A DNA stretch of 50,395 nucleotides, taken from Bacillota bacterium. GTDB taxonomy: Bacteria > Bacillota > Clostridia > Oscillospirales > Acutalibacteraceae. The DNA lies in assembly GCA_023401495.1 (NCBI GenBank), contig JAEXDU010000075.1, positions 1-50,395 of the forward strand. Reading direction: 5' to 3'. Under the pieces are notes generated by a model. It saw nothing but the letters and a program-made list of their open reading frames with translations. It was not told the DNA's origin and ran no database searches. Made by a program: the position numbers and the translations under genes. Below, piece by piece: positions 25,329-34,356 of this stretch (the stretch's first letter is position 1; each line of letters begins with the position of its first letter).

Positions 25329-25589
25329 ATGGAAGTATTAAAAGTATCATCAAAATCCTCACCCAATTCCGTAGCTGGGGCTATTGCAGGTGTCATTCGT
25401 GAAAACGGTGCTGTAGAGGTACAGGCGGTAGGGGCTGGAGCCTCCAATCAGGCAATTAAGGCGATTGCGATTGCGCGCGGTTATCTTGCGCCGTCCGGGA
25501 TCGACATTGTGTGTATCCCCGCCTTTGCCAGCATCAGCATTGATGGTGACGAACGAACCGCTATTAAGCTGATCGTAGAGCCGCGGTAA
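25329..25589 (+). CDS. spoVS: Stage V sporulation protein S
   Basis: An 86-residue Alba-like protein needed for spore coat assembly and septum control in Bacillus. It reads MEVLKVSSKSSPNSVAGAIA with the conserved GAGASNQAIKAIAIARG and C-terminal DERTAIKLIVEPR, nearly the family consensus. The frame also opens at ATG 25323, but GGGAGG ends 2 bases before that codon and 8 before 25329. The second start also gives the usual 86 residues, so it is preferred. Its presence supports a spore-forming lineage. Confidence 0.95.
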   Translation: MEVLKVSSKSSPNSVAGAIAGVIRENGAVEVQAVGAGASNQAIKAIAIARGYLAPSGIDIVCIPAFASISIDGDERTAIKLIVEPR

Positions 25590-25692
25590 TGGCTTTGCCG
25601 CCAATCATTCGGCGGCGCCGAAAGTTGATCAAAACATAGAAGCGGATTCGGGTTTCGGTTTTATCCGGCCCGGTCACATTCCGTTTTAGATC

Positions 25693-25732
25693 TGCCACAG
25701 GATGCTTTTGTCGTCCCGTGGCATTTCTTTTC
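25693..25732 (+). terminator. Probable terminator of spoVS
   Basis: TGCCAC at 25693-25698 pairs with GTGGCA at 25718-25723, with further pairs inside and one mismatch, followed by TTTCTTTT. Confidence 0.6.
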
Positions 25733-25786
25733 TGCCGTCGCCGCCCGGTTTTTTGAGTGCCGCCGCGCCTTCCGGGAATAAATGGA

Positions 25787-25815
25787 TTGAATCCGTGCCA
25801 ACAATATGTTATAAT
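25787..25815 (+). promoter_or_regulatory. Promoter of the FakA-like gene
   Basis: TTGAAT at 25787-25792, spacer 17, TATAAT at 25810-25815 with TGT before it (extended -10). It leaves a leader of about 160 bases. Confidence 0.75.
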
Positions 25816-25915
25816 GTACCAAGCACCGGCTCGTTATGGATTCCGGTGTTCTGCTACCCTGCGGACCGCACAGGCGGCCCCGCAGTTTTCCATTTTATAT
25901 TCATTTTGAATTTTC

Positions 25916-25950
25916 GGAACTGCAGTGCCTTTTCAGGCAGTTCCCTTTTT
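25916..25950 (+). terminator. Terminator-like hairpin in the leader, possible attenuator
   Basis: GGAACTGC (25916-25923) pairs with GCAGTTCC (25937-25944), followed by CTTTTT. It lies after the promoter and 18 bases before the ribosome-binding site of the FakA-like gene, so it can end transcription before the gene. Confidence 0.6.
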
Positions 25951-25983
25951 ACAAATTTTCAATTGAAGAGGAGATGCGACACA

Positions 25984-27684
25984 TTGATCAATGGAGCTGA
26001 ATTAAAGCGCGCCATCTTATCCGGCGCCAACCATATTGTCAGGAACAAGGCTCTGGTAGATGGGTTGAATATTTTCCCCGTTCCTGATGGGGATACCGGC
26101 ACCAATATGTCTATGACGATTTCAGCGGCGGCCAGAGAGCTGGAAAAGTCGGATGGAACCCCGGGAATCGGCGCTGTTGCCCACACGGTCGCTTCTGCTA
26201 TGCTGCGGGGCGCGCGCGGAAACTCCGGCGTGATCCTCTCGCTGCTGTTCCGTGGTTTTTCCAAAGGGCTTGAGGGCCTGGAGCAGGCGACGGGCGCCGA
26301 TCTGTGCAAAGCGCTTGGCCTTGGCGTCGATGCCGCCTACAAGGCGGTGATGAAGCCCACCGAAGGAACGATTTTGACGGTGTCGCGCGTGGCATTTGAA
26401 AAGGGACAGGCTGCCGCCGAGCTGGATGACGACGCTGTGAGCGTATGGTCCGCGATTTGCAAGGGCGCCAACGAAGCGCTGGAAACAACGCCAGAGCTGC
26501 TGCCCGTGCTGAAGAAGGCCGGCGTCGTGGATGCCGGAGGAAAGGGGCTGTGCCTGATTTTTGAGGGAATGCTTTCCGTCTTTCAGGACGGCGTGATTCT
26601 GGACAGCGAACAGAATGCGTCCGGCACCGGTACAGGGGCCGCGGGCGTTCAGAGCGCGGCGGAGGAATTCCACCGCAACGTGGCGGCGGAGTTTGACCAG
26701 GAGATCACATTTACCTATTGCACAGAATTCATCGTGGGCCGCGATCCCGAGATCGAAACCGATCCGCAGACGGATTTGCGCCCGTTCCTTGAGGGAATCG
26801 GCGACTGCGTCGTGGTGGTGGATGACGAAGAGATCATCAAGGTGCACGTGCATACCGAAAATCCCGGCAACGCTCTGCAGAAGGCGCTGGAATACGGCCA
26901 GCTGCTGACGGTAAAGATCGAGAATATGAAGGAGCAGCATCGCGTCGCCGCTCAAAACAATCAGGCGGCTCCGGCTCCTGTGGTAGAGCGTCCCGCGGCG
27001 CCGGAGATCGCGGAGCCTGAGGAAGAGATCGGCTTTGTTGCGGTCGCCGCCGGCGACGGCCTGCGTTCTCTGTTTATGGATCTCGGCTGCTCACAGGTGG
27101 TGAGCGGCGGTCAGACCATGAACCCCAGCACTCAGGATATTATGGCTGCCGTGCTGGCTACTCCGGCCAAGACGGTCATGGTGCTGCCGAATAATAAGAA
27201 TATCGTCATGGCGGCGGAGCAGACGATTCCGCTCGTCAAAGACCGCAAGGTGGTTGTTCTGCCCACCCGTACCATCCCGCAGGGTCTTTCCGCCATGCTG
27301 GCATATGACCCCGAGGTATCCGTTGAGCGCAGTACGGTCATCATGATGGAGGCCGCCGGCTCTGTTGCGACCGGTCAGGTCACCTTTGCCGCCCGCGATT
27401 CCGAATTTGGCGGACACCGCATCAAGGAGGGCGACATCCTTGGCCTGAAAAACGGGAAGCTCGATATGATCGAGAAGGACCCGGTGCATACTGTTGTGAA
27501 GCTGACCCGTTCCATGATCAGCCGCACCACCTCGTTCGTAACGCTGATCTACGGCAAGGATATCACCGAAAGCCAGGCGCAGGACGCGTATAACCGCATT
27601 AAGTCCAAAATCAGCGGCGACGTAGAAGTCACGCTGGTAGACGGCGGTCAGCCGGTGTATTACTTTATCGTTTCCGTGGAATAA
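25984..27684 (+). CDS. DhaL/FakA-like kinase (YloV family)
   Basis: A 566-residue protein. The N-terminal DhaL ATP-binding domain (about 1-200) has NIFPVPDGDTGTNM with metal-binding Asp35 and Asp37, and the RGARGNSG loop; a middle region and a C-terminal DegV-associated domain (about 330-566) follow. This is the layout of the fatty acid kinase subunit FakA, which phosphorylates acyl chains held by a FakB (DegV) protein for phospholipid synthesis. No fakB or asp23 lies nearby. The start is a TTG codon with GAGGAG about 10 bases upstream; the frame is open to 25702 but that part has no coding character. It is 23 bases from recG and shares its transcript. Confidence 0.87.
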   Translation: MINGAELKRAILSGANHIVRNKALVDGLNIFPVPDGDTGTNMSMTISAAARELEKSDGTPGIGAVAHTVASAMLRGARGNSGVILSLLFRGFSKGLEGLEQATGADLCKALGLGVDAAYKAVMKPTEGTILTVSRVAFEKGQAAAELDDDAVSVWSAICKGANEALETTPELLPVLKKAGVVDAGGKGLCLIFEGMLSVFQDGVILDSEQNASGTGTGAAGVQSAAEEFHRNVAAEFDQEITFTYCTEFIVGRDPEIETDPQTDLRPFLEGIGDCVVVVDDEEIIKVHVHTENPGNALQKALEYGQLLTVKIENMKEQHRVAAQNNQAAPAPVVERPAAPEIAEPEEEIGFVAVAAGDGLRSLFMDLGCSQVVSGGQTMNPSTQDIMAAVLATPAKTVMVLPNNKNIVMAAEQTIPLVKDRKVVVLPTRTIPQGLSAMLAYDPEVSVERSTVIMMEAAGSVATGQVTFAARDSEFGGHRIKEGDILGLKNGKLDMIEKDPVHTVVKLTRSMISRTTSFVTLIYGKDITESQAQDAYNRIKSKISGDVEVTLVDGGQPVYYFIVSVE

Positions 27685-27707
27685 CTTCCGTCTGGAGAAG
27701 ATTTGCC

Positions 27708-29735
27708 ATGGCATCGCTGTTTCAGAAAAACATTCAAGAATTAAAGGGCGTCGGCGAAAAGCGCTCCCGGCTGTTTGCAAAGCTGGGGGCGCCTACTGTC
27801 GGCGCTCTTCTGCGCACCTATCCCCGCGATTACGAGGATTGGAGCCATCCCGTCCCGCTGGCCGAGGTTCCGGCGGAGCAGATATGTGTTGTCCGCGTTA
27901 CGGTGGTGTCGCCGGTGTCGGAGCAGCGCATCCGTTCGGGCATGACGCTGTATAAGCTGCGTGCTACCGATGGGCGGCACGACGTGCTGATTACCTTTTT
28001 TAATAACCCGTATACTAAGAATCTGCTGCTCGAGGGCAAGGAGTATCTGCTGCGCGGCAAGGTGACCGGGTCGTTTCTGCGCCGCGAGATGGCCTCGCCC
28101 GATTTTATGCCCGCAGACCGTCTGCTGCCGCTGCGTCCCGTTTACCGGCAGACAGCGGGGCTGACCTCGCGCCAGATTTCTGCCGCGGTGCGCGCCGCGT
28201 TGGGGATGCTCCCGAATCCCCTGCCGGACCCGCTGCCCGAGCCGATGCGCCGTACCTGCCATCTGTGCAGTCTGCGCTTCGCGCTGGAAAACATCCATTT
28301 TCCCAAGGACCGCGAATCGCTGGAGCAGGCACGGCGCAGGCTGATTTTTGAGGAGCTTCTGGTGCTGCAGCTCGGTTTGCTGCGCCTGAAAAGCCGCGGG
28401 CGGCAGCAAACCTCCCTGCGGCTGGAGGTAGACGCTTCGGCGGAATTCTTCCGTTCGCTGCCCTTTGTTCCCACGAATGCGCAGAAACGGGCCGTGGCGG
28501 AATGCGTTGCGAATATGCAGGGCGATTACCCGATGAACCGGCTGCTACAGGGCGATGTGGGCAGCGGCAAAACCGCCGTCGCCGCTGCGCTTTGCCACAG
28601 CGCGATCGCCTCGGGGATGCAGGCGGCGTTCATGGTGCCCACAGAGATTCTGGCCCGCCAGCACTATGAAACCATGCGGCATTTTTTAGAGCCGTTTCAT
28701 CTGAACGTAGCGCTGCTCACCGGTTCTGTTCCGGCGGCAAGGCGGCGTGAGCTGCTCGCGCAGCTGAAAGAGGGAAGCATCCACCTTCTGGTGGGAACGC
28801 ATGCCATCCTGAACGAAACGGTTGAATTCCGGCAGCTGGGGCTTGTTGTAACGGATGAGCAGCACCGGTTCGGGGTGGCGCAGCGCGCCGCCCTCACCCA
28901 AAAGGGAGATCATCCGCATATCCTTGTTATGTCCGCCACGCCGATCCCGCGCACGCTGGCGCTGATGATTTACGGCGATCTGGAGCTTTCGGTGCTTGAC
29001 GAGCTGCCGCCGGGGCGGCAGAAAACCGAAACGTATGTGATCGACAGCGCAAAACGTGCCCGCGCGTTTGGCTTTATCCGCAAAAAGATCGATGCCGGGC
29101 GGCAGTGTTATATCATCTGCCCGCTGATCGAAGACAGCGAGAGCGATATGGCGTCCGTTACGCAGTATGCGAGGGATTTGCAGGAGAAGTGGTTCTTCGC
29201 TAATACGGTCGGCGTTCTTCACGGCAGGCTGCGCCCTGCGGAAAAGGATCGCGCCATGGAGGAGTTTGCCGTCGGGCGCACGGATATTCTTGTTTCCACA
29301 ACGGTGGTAGAGGTTGGCGTAGATGTGCCGAACGCCGTTGTGATGCTGATTGAAAACGCGGAGCGGTACGGTCTTTCGCAGCTGCATCAGCTGCGGGGGC
29401 GCATTGGGCGCGGCACGGAGAAATCCACCTGCATTCTGGTATCGGACGCACAGAATGAGGAGGCGCAGAAGCGCCTGCGCGTGATGTGCGAAACGACCGA
29501 CGGCTTCCGGATCGCGGACGAGGACCTTCGCCTGCGCGGCCCGGGCGATTTCTTCGGCGCGCGGCAGCATGGTCTGCCGGAGCTGAGGATCGCGGACATG
29601 AGCGCCGATTTTGCGCTGCTGCAGTTTGCACAGGGAGAAGCCAAAGAGCTGCTGGCCCACGACCTGACGATGGAGCTGCCGGAGCATCGCGGCCTGCGGG
29701 CTGAGGTACGCCAGCTGTTTTCCGTTCTGGAATAG
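27708..29735 (+). CDS. recG: ATP-dependent DNA helicase RecG
   Basis: A 675-residue helicase that reverses stalled replication forks and branch-migrates junctions. It has an N-terminal wedge/OB domain, then the SF2 core: Walker A GDVGSGKT (about 281), the DEQH-type Walker B in VVTDEQHRFG (about 382), SATPIPRTLAL (about 408), and the late motifs STTVVEVGVDVPNA and QLRGRIGRG. The C-terminal end LRAEVRQLFSVLE is typical. It follows the FakA-like gene by 23 bases, an order common in Clostridia, and ends at the terminator 29754-29797. Confidence 0.96.
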   Translation: MASLFQKNIQELKGVGEKRSRLFAKLGAPTVGALLRTYPRDYEDWSHPVPLAEVPAEQICVVRVTVVSPVSEQRIRSGMTLYKLRATDGRHDVLITFFNNPYTKNLLLEGKEYLLRGKVTGSFLRREMASPDFMPADRLLPLRPVYRQTAGLTSRQISAAVRAALGMLPNPLPDPLPEPMRRTCHLCSLRFALENIHFPKDRESLEQARRRLIFEELLVLQLGLLRLKSRGRQQTSLRLEVDASAEFFRSLPFVPTNAQKRAVAECVANMQGDYPMNRLLQGDVGSGKTAVAAALCHSAIASGMQAAFMVPTEILARQHYETMRHFLEPFHLNVALLTGSVPAARRRELLAQLKEGSIHLLVGTHAILNETVEFRQLGLVVTDEQHRFGVAQRAALTQKGDHPHILVMSATPIPRTLALMIYGDLELSVLDELPPGRQKTETYVIDSAKRARAFGFIRKKIDAGRQCYIICPLIEDSESDMASVTQYARDLQEKWFFANTVGVLHGRLRPAEKDRAMEEFAVGRTDILVSTTVVEVGVDVPNAVVMLIENAERYGLSQLHQLRGRIGRGTEKSTCILVSDAQNEEAQKRLRVMCETTDGFRIADEDLRLRGPGDFFGARQHGLPELRIADMSADFALLQFAQGEAKELLAHDLTMELPEHRGLRAEVRQLFSVLE

Positions 29736-29753
29736 GCGTATAATGATTTATAT

Positions 29754-29797
29754 AAAACTGCCGCCGGAACGCGCTGTGCGCTCCGGCGGCAGTTTTG
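29754..29797. terminator. Terminator after recG
   Basis: A 15-bp perfect stem (29754-29768 with 29782-29796) with A4 before and T4 at its end. Confidence 0.88.
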
Positions 29798-29862
29798 TAG
29801 TGTAAGGATTGTCTTTTACTCTCGCAACGTGCGAGGGCAAAGGCGGGCTTTGATATTCCCGC

Positions 29863-29912
29863 AAAAAACAATTGCCTGCCCCGCTGAAAACTGAGACAGG
29901 CAATTGTTTCTT
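29863..29912. terminator. Terminator of the D,D-carboxypeptidase gene
   Basis: A 13-bp stem (29866-29878 with 29897-29909) with A6 on its left, so read leftward it ends in T6. It can also act rightward, where TTTCTTTTTT follows. Confidence 0.8.
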
Positions 29913-29914
29913 TT

Positions 29915-31261
29915 TTACATATCGCGGTATTTTTTTACCTTGCGCAGGCGCTTGCGCTTTTTGTTGTACAGCAGCGCCAGAACGAGGTAGACAATCACCA
30001 GCGCCACGATGATTCCGGCTATCACGAGGAACCAGACAGAGGTCACGATCTTTTTGACGACATCCGCGGAATGCAGTAGCTCGCTGCGCTCCACCGATTC
30101 AGAAGCCACAAGATTGATCGTTGTCAGTTCCTGGTTGGCATAGCTGAGCACCGCCGTTCCCACAACCTGTCCCTTTTTCACGGGGGCTTCCACGCTTTCG
30201 GGGAGCTTCGGCGTGATCAAAACGCTCGAGGCGGAAACGCCCTTCGGCAGAATGGTAGCGTAGCTTTTTTCAGCGACCAGCAGCAGCTTATCCTTGTTCC
30301 AGGCGTAATCAAGCTTTACCTCGCCCACGCTGGCGCCGCTTTCCACCACGGTTTTGATCTGCAGACTGTCGAAGGCCCACTCATACAGCTTCTTGGAATC
30401 GATCATTTCGCCGCGGGTGGTGATGGACTTTCCGGTGGAATCGATTTTCGGCGCGTGCAGCGCGACCGCCATGTAGCTGTATCCATCCCTGATTGCCGTA
30501 GAAACCAGGCAGTAGCCCGCCTGGTCGTGCGAGCCGGTCTTGATGCCCTTGGCGTATTTGTAAAAATAGTTGCCGCCGATGTAACGGTCGGTCAGGTAAT
30601 TGGTCGTTACCAGGGTGCGGGGCTTGGGGTATTTGTTGGTTGCAGGCAGCTCATACCGGGTCTGCGAGGTGATGTCGGTAAAGTACGGCAGCGTCATGGC
30701 GTATTTTGTAATGGTGTACAGGTCGCGCGCCGTGGTGTAGTGCTGGTCGTCGTGCAGGCCGTGCGGATTTGCAAAGTGCGTATTTTTGCAGCCCAGCTCC
30801 TTCGCCTTTTCATTCATCAGGTCCACAAACTTGCTGATGTCTCCGCCGCCGATGTAATCGGCCAGCACCATGGCGGCGTCATTGCCGGAGGGAACCATCA
30901 AACAGTTGAGAAGCTGCAGCGCGGTCAGCTCCTCACCCTCCAGCACGCCAGAAAGCGAGCTGCCGGTACCCTGAAGCTGGTCGAGCACCGATTTTTTTGC
31001 CGTAATTTTTGTTCCGCTTAAATCTTTTATCTGTTCCGACGCCACAATAAACGTCATGATTTTCGTCGTGGAGGCGGGCTCCATTTTTTTATCGGCATTC
31101 TGCTCGAACACAACGGTGCTGGTGTCGAGATTGACCAGCAGGGCCGCTTCGGAATTCAGGGTAAAATCTATGTTGTATGCCGCCGCAGAGACCGGAGCCG
31201 ACGAGAATATCACGCAAATGGTCAGCAAAAAAGTCAGTACGGGCGTTAAGCATTTTTTCAT
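29915..31261 (-). CDS. D-alanyl-D-alanine carboxypeptidase (DacF/PBP5 family)
   Basis: A 448-residue serine peptidase that trims the terminal D-Ala of peptidoglycan stem peptides. A signal peptide (1-26) is followed by the catalytic S11 domain with STTK (Ser64-Lys67), SGN (125-127) and KTG (241-243), a beta-rich second domain (about 300-390), and a C-terminal membrane helix (about 408-430) with the basic tail NKKRKRLRKVKK as stop-transfer. ATG at 31261 is chosen for its GGAGG at 10 bases; an open frame continues to 31333 without one. It stands alone. The family includes DacF (spore cortex) and DacA (vegetative); which one it is cannot be said. Confidence 0.92.
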   Translation of the reverse strand: MKKCLTPVLTFLLTICVIFSSAPVSAAAYNIDFTLNSEAALLVNLDTSTVVFEQNADKKMEPASTTKIMTFIVASEQIKDLSGTKITAKKSVLDQLQGTGSSLSGVLEGEELTALQLLNCLMVPSGNDAAMVLADYIGGGDISKFVDLMNEKAKELGCKNTHFANPHGLHDDQHYTTARDLYTITKYAMTLPYFTDITSQTRYELPATNKYPKPRTLVTTNYLTDRYIGGNYFYKYAKGIKTGSHDQAGYCLVSTAIRDGYSYMAVALHAPKIDSTGKSITTRGEMIDSKKLYEWAFDSLQIKTVVESGASVGEVKLDYAWNKDKLLLVAEKSYATILPKGVSASSVLITPKLPESVEAPVKKGQVVGTAVLSYANQELTTINLVASESVERSELLHSADVVKKIVTSVWFLVIAGIIVALVIVYLVLALLYNKKRKRLRKVKKYRDM

Positions 31262-31449
31262 GGAAAAATGGCCTCCAATGTGATATGATAGAAAAGCAAA
31301 ATGACAGATCAAAGCAGATGATTTTCCCGGCAAAAACAGGGGACAATCATCCGTTCACCTAATTTCAATTAAGTATAACAGTTAAATATGAAAAGATAAA
31401 GAATGATCCAAAAAAAACATAAATTTTTAAAAGATAGGCGGGAGCAGTC

Positions 31450-32139
31450 TTGATTTATCTAACAGGAGATACCCATGGTGAACTGGAGCGGTTCCAGTCG
31501 CCTGCGGTGCGGCGCCTGCGGCGCGGGGACAGCCTGATTGTATGCGGCGATTTCGGCTTTTTGTGGAACGGCGGTGCCGCCGAAGAGAAAATCCTGAAAA
31601 AGCTGGGGTCGAAAAAATATAACATTCTGTTTGTGGACGGCGCGCATGAGAATTACGAGCTTCTTGAAAAATACCCGGTCACCGAGTGGAACGGGGGAAA
31701 GGTGCAGCAGATCAGCGGCAATCTGTACCACCTGATGCGCGGGCAGGTATTTACGCTGGAGGGCAAAACGTTCTTTACCTTTGGCGGCGGCGAAAGCAAG
31801 GAGCGGCAGATGTACAAGGATGTTGGCCGCTGGTGGCCGCAGGAAATGCCGAGCCGTGAGGAGATGGAAGAGGGGGTCGCGAACCTGCGCAACCGTCAGA
31901 TGCAGGTGGACTACATCGTCACCCATGAGCCGTCGCCGCGCATGAGAACGCTGATCGACGAAGAACATCAGATCAGCTCACTGGAGATGTACTTTGAGGG
32001 TCTGCTCCGTTCGGTCAAATTCCAGAAATGGTTTTTTGGTTCGCTGCACATCAACCGCAGCATCACAGGCAGCCATGTCTGTCTGTTTGATCAGGTAGAA
32101 AAGGTCGATGGACGGAGCGGGGCCTTGCACTATCGGTAA
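31450..32139 (+). CDS. Metallophosphoesterase
   Basis: A 229-residue calcineurin-like phosphoesterase. Metal ligands are in YLTGDTHGE (residues 3-11), VCGDFGFLWNGG (about 31-42), FVDGAHENYELL (the GNHE-like motif, about 61) and the late TH in VTHEPSPR (about 157). It has no signal peptide and is cytoplasmic. The gene begins at TTG with GCGGGAG before it. It is unlike YmdB and its substrate is unknown. It is followed by a good terminator (32159-32203). Confidence 0.82.
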   Translation: MIYLTGDTHGELERFQSPAVRRLRRGDSLIVCGDFGFLWNGGAAEEKILKKLGSKKYNILFVDGAHENYELLEKYPVTEWNGGKVQQISGNLYHLMRGQVFTLEGKTFFTFGGGESKERQMYKDVGRWWPQEMPSREEMEEGVANLRNRQMQVDYIVTHEPSPRMRTLIDEEHQISSLEMYFEGLLRSVKFQKWFFGSLHINRSITGSHVCLFDQVEKVDGRSGALHYR

Positions 32140-32158
32140 TTTCGCTCTGAGAAGCTGC

Positions 32159-32203
32159 CGATTCCGTTCCCTGCCTTTGTCGGGGAACGGAATCGTTGTT
32201 TTT
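32159..32203 (+). terminator. Terminator of the metallophosphoesterase gene
   Basis: A 13-bp perfect stem (32159-32171 with 32183-32195) and the tail TTGTTTTT. Confidence 0.85.
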
Positions 32204-32265
32204 ATGGAACGAAACACTTCAAGTGACCGATCATGAAATGCGGTGAGCACAGGCTTATCACACAG

Positions 32266-32318
32266 AAAATACGAAAGGGAAACGGTGATCGCTCCGTTTC
32301 CCTTTCGTATTTTTATGC
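32266..32318. terminator. Terminator of the lsrRK-cupin unit
   Basis: A 20-bp perfect stem (32266-32285 with 32294-32313), A4 on the left and T5 on the right. It ends the leftward lsrR-lsrK-cupin transcript 27 bases after the last stop. Confidence 0.88.
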
Positions 32319-32344
32319 TCATGGAAAGTTTGGGAGAAGTCCCG

Positions 32345-32716
32345 TTATTTCCCGTCGTAGGTGTAGTTTTCGATCTCTACCTTGTCGACTTCCTGATATG
32401 GGGCGAGGGTAGAAACCATTTTCACCGGTTTGTCGTAATTGTTGATACAGTAGTGCGTTTCATGGGGCTCGATATGGATAAACTGGCCGGGGGTCAGGTG
32501 ATGCACCACGCCGTCCACCACAATGTCGATTTCCCCCTCGATGATATAGAAGTTCTCTTCCATAATGTTGTGCAGATGGGCCTTAAAATCCTGTCCGGGC
32601 ATGAACTGCACCAGCGCAAAGTTCATGCGGGGGCCTTTCATCAGGTACTTGGGGCCGTGGTCGCCAAAGCGGTATTCCTTATCGTTTTCATCAATGATAT
32701 ACATAATCTCATTCAT
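32345..32716 (-). CDS. Cupin-domain protein in the lsr locus
   Basis: A 123-residue single cupin. Metal-binding positions are visible in HLHNIMEENFYIIEGE (about 47-62, with His-x-His and Glu) and GQFIHIEPHETHY (about 77-89). It is the last gene of the leftward lsrR-lsrK unit, 18 bases after lsrK. No LsrG (ABM-domain isomerase of phospho-AI-2) is found here, so this protein may take that step; that is inference. The first ATG has AAAGG directly before it, too close for good use. ATG at 32704 is the alternative start. Confidence 0.8.
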   Translation of the reverse strand: MNEIMYIIDENDKEYRFGDHGPKYLMKGPRMNFALVQFMPGQDFKAHLHNIMEENFYIIEGEIDIVVDGVVHHLTPGQFIHIEPHETHYCINNYDKPVKMVSTLAPYQEVDKVEIENYTYDGK

Positions 32717-32734
32717 CCTTTCTTGAGTCGGTGA

Positions 32735-34300
32735 TCATGCGCCGGGAGCGCTCCACATTGGTTTGGTCAGCTTTTCGCGGCACAGCTCCAGCTGCGCGGC
32801 GTATACCTTGCGCCAGGGTTCATACATCCGCAGGTAAAGCTCGTGGTTTTCCGCGTTCGGCTGATATTCGCGGTCCCATTTGACCAGCTTCTGTGCGGCC
32901 TCAGCAGCATCGCTGTAAATGCCGACGCCCACGCCGGCCAGAACAGCCGCACCCAGAGCGGTGGCTTCCTTTACCACGGGCACCTTTACCGGCAGCCCCA
33001 GTACATCGGAAAGGATTTGGCACCAGAGCGGACTTTTCGACGCGCCGCCGGCAAAGATGATTTCCGTCGGCATGTTCTGGGTGGCTTCCCGTACCAGATC
33101 AAGATGGCCTTTTGTCACCATCGCCGTATTCTCCAAAATGGAGCGGTAGAATGTATAACGGTTGAACTTCTGCGGGTCCAGCTCAAAGTTGGTAAAGGTA
33201 GGGGCCGCGTGCTGCCAGCGGATGAAATTCATCACGTCCGAAAACGCGCACATCATTCCGTAGCATCCGGCGGGCACCTCGGCGGCCTTTTTGTCCATCA
33301 GGTAATAGGGGTCTTTTCCGCTTTCTTCGCCCTGCTGCTTTTCCAGTTCGCAGAAGCCGTCGCGGAACCAGCGCATGACAAGGCCGGGTTTGAAGGCCAG
33401 CGCCTCGTACTGCCAGACACCGGGAATCGCGTGGCAGTTGACCCTCACGCGGCAGCCGGGGTCTGTTTTGCCGTTTGCGGTATTGAATTCGTACTGCCAG
33501 AAGCTGCCGCCGAATACCGCGGCCTGCCCCGGGCTGACCACGCCGACACCGACGCAGCCGAGCTGCGCGTCGCCGCCGCCCGATACAACGGGGATTCCTG
33601 CCGTGAGGCCGGTCTGCTTTGCGGCCTCCTCGCTCACGGAGCCAACTACCTTGCCGCATTCCGTTACCGGGGGGAAGATGTCGGTACGCAGTCCGCACTT
33701 TTCCGCAATGGAGGGGTCCCAGTCGCGTTTTTGTAAATCGAAAATACCGGTCGTCGAACCGTTGCTCGGCTCCACAGCCAGAACGCCCGTCAGCTTGTAG
33801 ATCAGCCAGTCGTTAAACATGCCGACCGCCGCGGTTTTTTCGTACAGCTCCGGCACCTTGTTTTTCAGCCACAGTAAACGGGGCAGGGCGCTGAGCGCGT
33901 AGGTCTGCCCGGATTCGAGATAGATTTCTTTTTCCATCTCCGGGTTTTGTCGGATCAGCTCCACCACTTCATCTTCGCTGCGGGCGTCCACATTGGCGCA
34001 GGCCCAGATTTCCTGTCCTGCGGCATTGTAAAGGACAATGCCTTCCCGCATACAGGTGGTGGAAATTGCCGCCAGTTCCTTTGGGTCGATCCCGGTCTTT
34101 TCCAAAACGCCGCGAATGCAGCCAGAGGCCAGCTCCCAGTTGTGAACCCAGTCAAAATCCATGCTGCCGGGGTATCTGGGGTCTTCCTTATGATCCCATT
34201 CCTGCTGCACGACGTCAACCTGGTTTCCTTCCAGATCAAACAGCACAGCTCTTACGCTGCCGGTACCGGCGTCTACCGCCATCAGATAGTTGCGCGCCAT
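32735..34300 (-). CDS. lsrK: Autoinducer-2 kinase LsrK
   Basis: A 521-residue FGGY-family sugar kinase. The N-terminal AVDAGTGSVRAVLFDLEGNQ and PGSMDFDWVHNW, then STTCMREGIVLYN and IWACANVDARSEDE, closely follow E. coli LsrK (about 530 residues). LsrK phosphorylates imported AI-2 (DPD), which traps it and creates the inducer of LsrR. ATG 34300 has GGGAGG 9 bases upstream; the open frame to 34333 is not supported. It is transcribed with lsrR (57 bases upstream) and the cupin. Identity is also supported by the complete lsr set around it. Confidence 0.93.
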   Translation of the reverse strand: MARNYLMAVDAGTGSVRAVLFDLEGNQVDVVQQEWDHKEDPRYPGSMDFDWVHNWELASGCIRGVLEKTGIDPKELAAISTTCMREGIVLYNAAGQEIWACANVDARSEDEVVELIRQNPEMEKEIYLESGQTYALSALPRLLWLKNKVPELYEKTAAVGMFNDWLIYKLTGVLAVEPSNGSTTGIFDLQKRDWDPSIAEKCGLRTDIFPPVTECGKVVGSVSEEAAKQTGLTAGIPVVSGGGDAQLGCVGVGVVSPGQAAVFGGSFWQYEFNTANGKTDPGCRVRVNCHAIPGVWQYEALAFKPGLVMRWFRDGFCELEKQQGEESGKDPYYLMDKKAAEVPAGCYGMMCAFSDVMNFIRWQHAAPTFTNFELDPQKFNRYTFYRSILENTAMVTKGHLDLVREATQNMPTEIIFAGGASKSPLWCQILSDVLGLPVKVPVVKEATALGAAVLAGVGVGIYSDAAEAAQKLVKWDREYQPNAENHELYLRMYEPWRKVYAAQLELCREKLTKPMWSAPGA

Positions 34301-34356
34301 GTTCGATTTCCTCCCGTCTGAACGTTTTTTCAATACAAAAAACCTTTTGAGAGCCT

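Larger units (their letters stand above)
25590..25983. other. Intergenic region and leader of the FakA-like gene, 394 bases
   Basis: It contains a terminator for spoVS (25693-25732), a strong promoter (25787-25815) and a structured leader with a GC-rich hairpin at 25855-25893 and a terminator-like hairpin at 25916-25950. No gene is seen. Confidence 0.6.
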
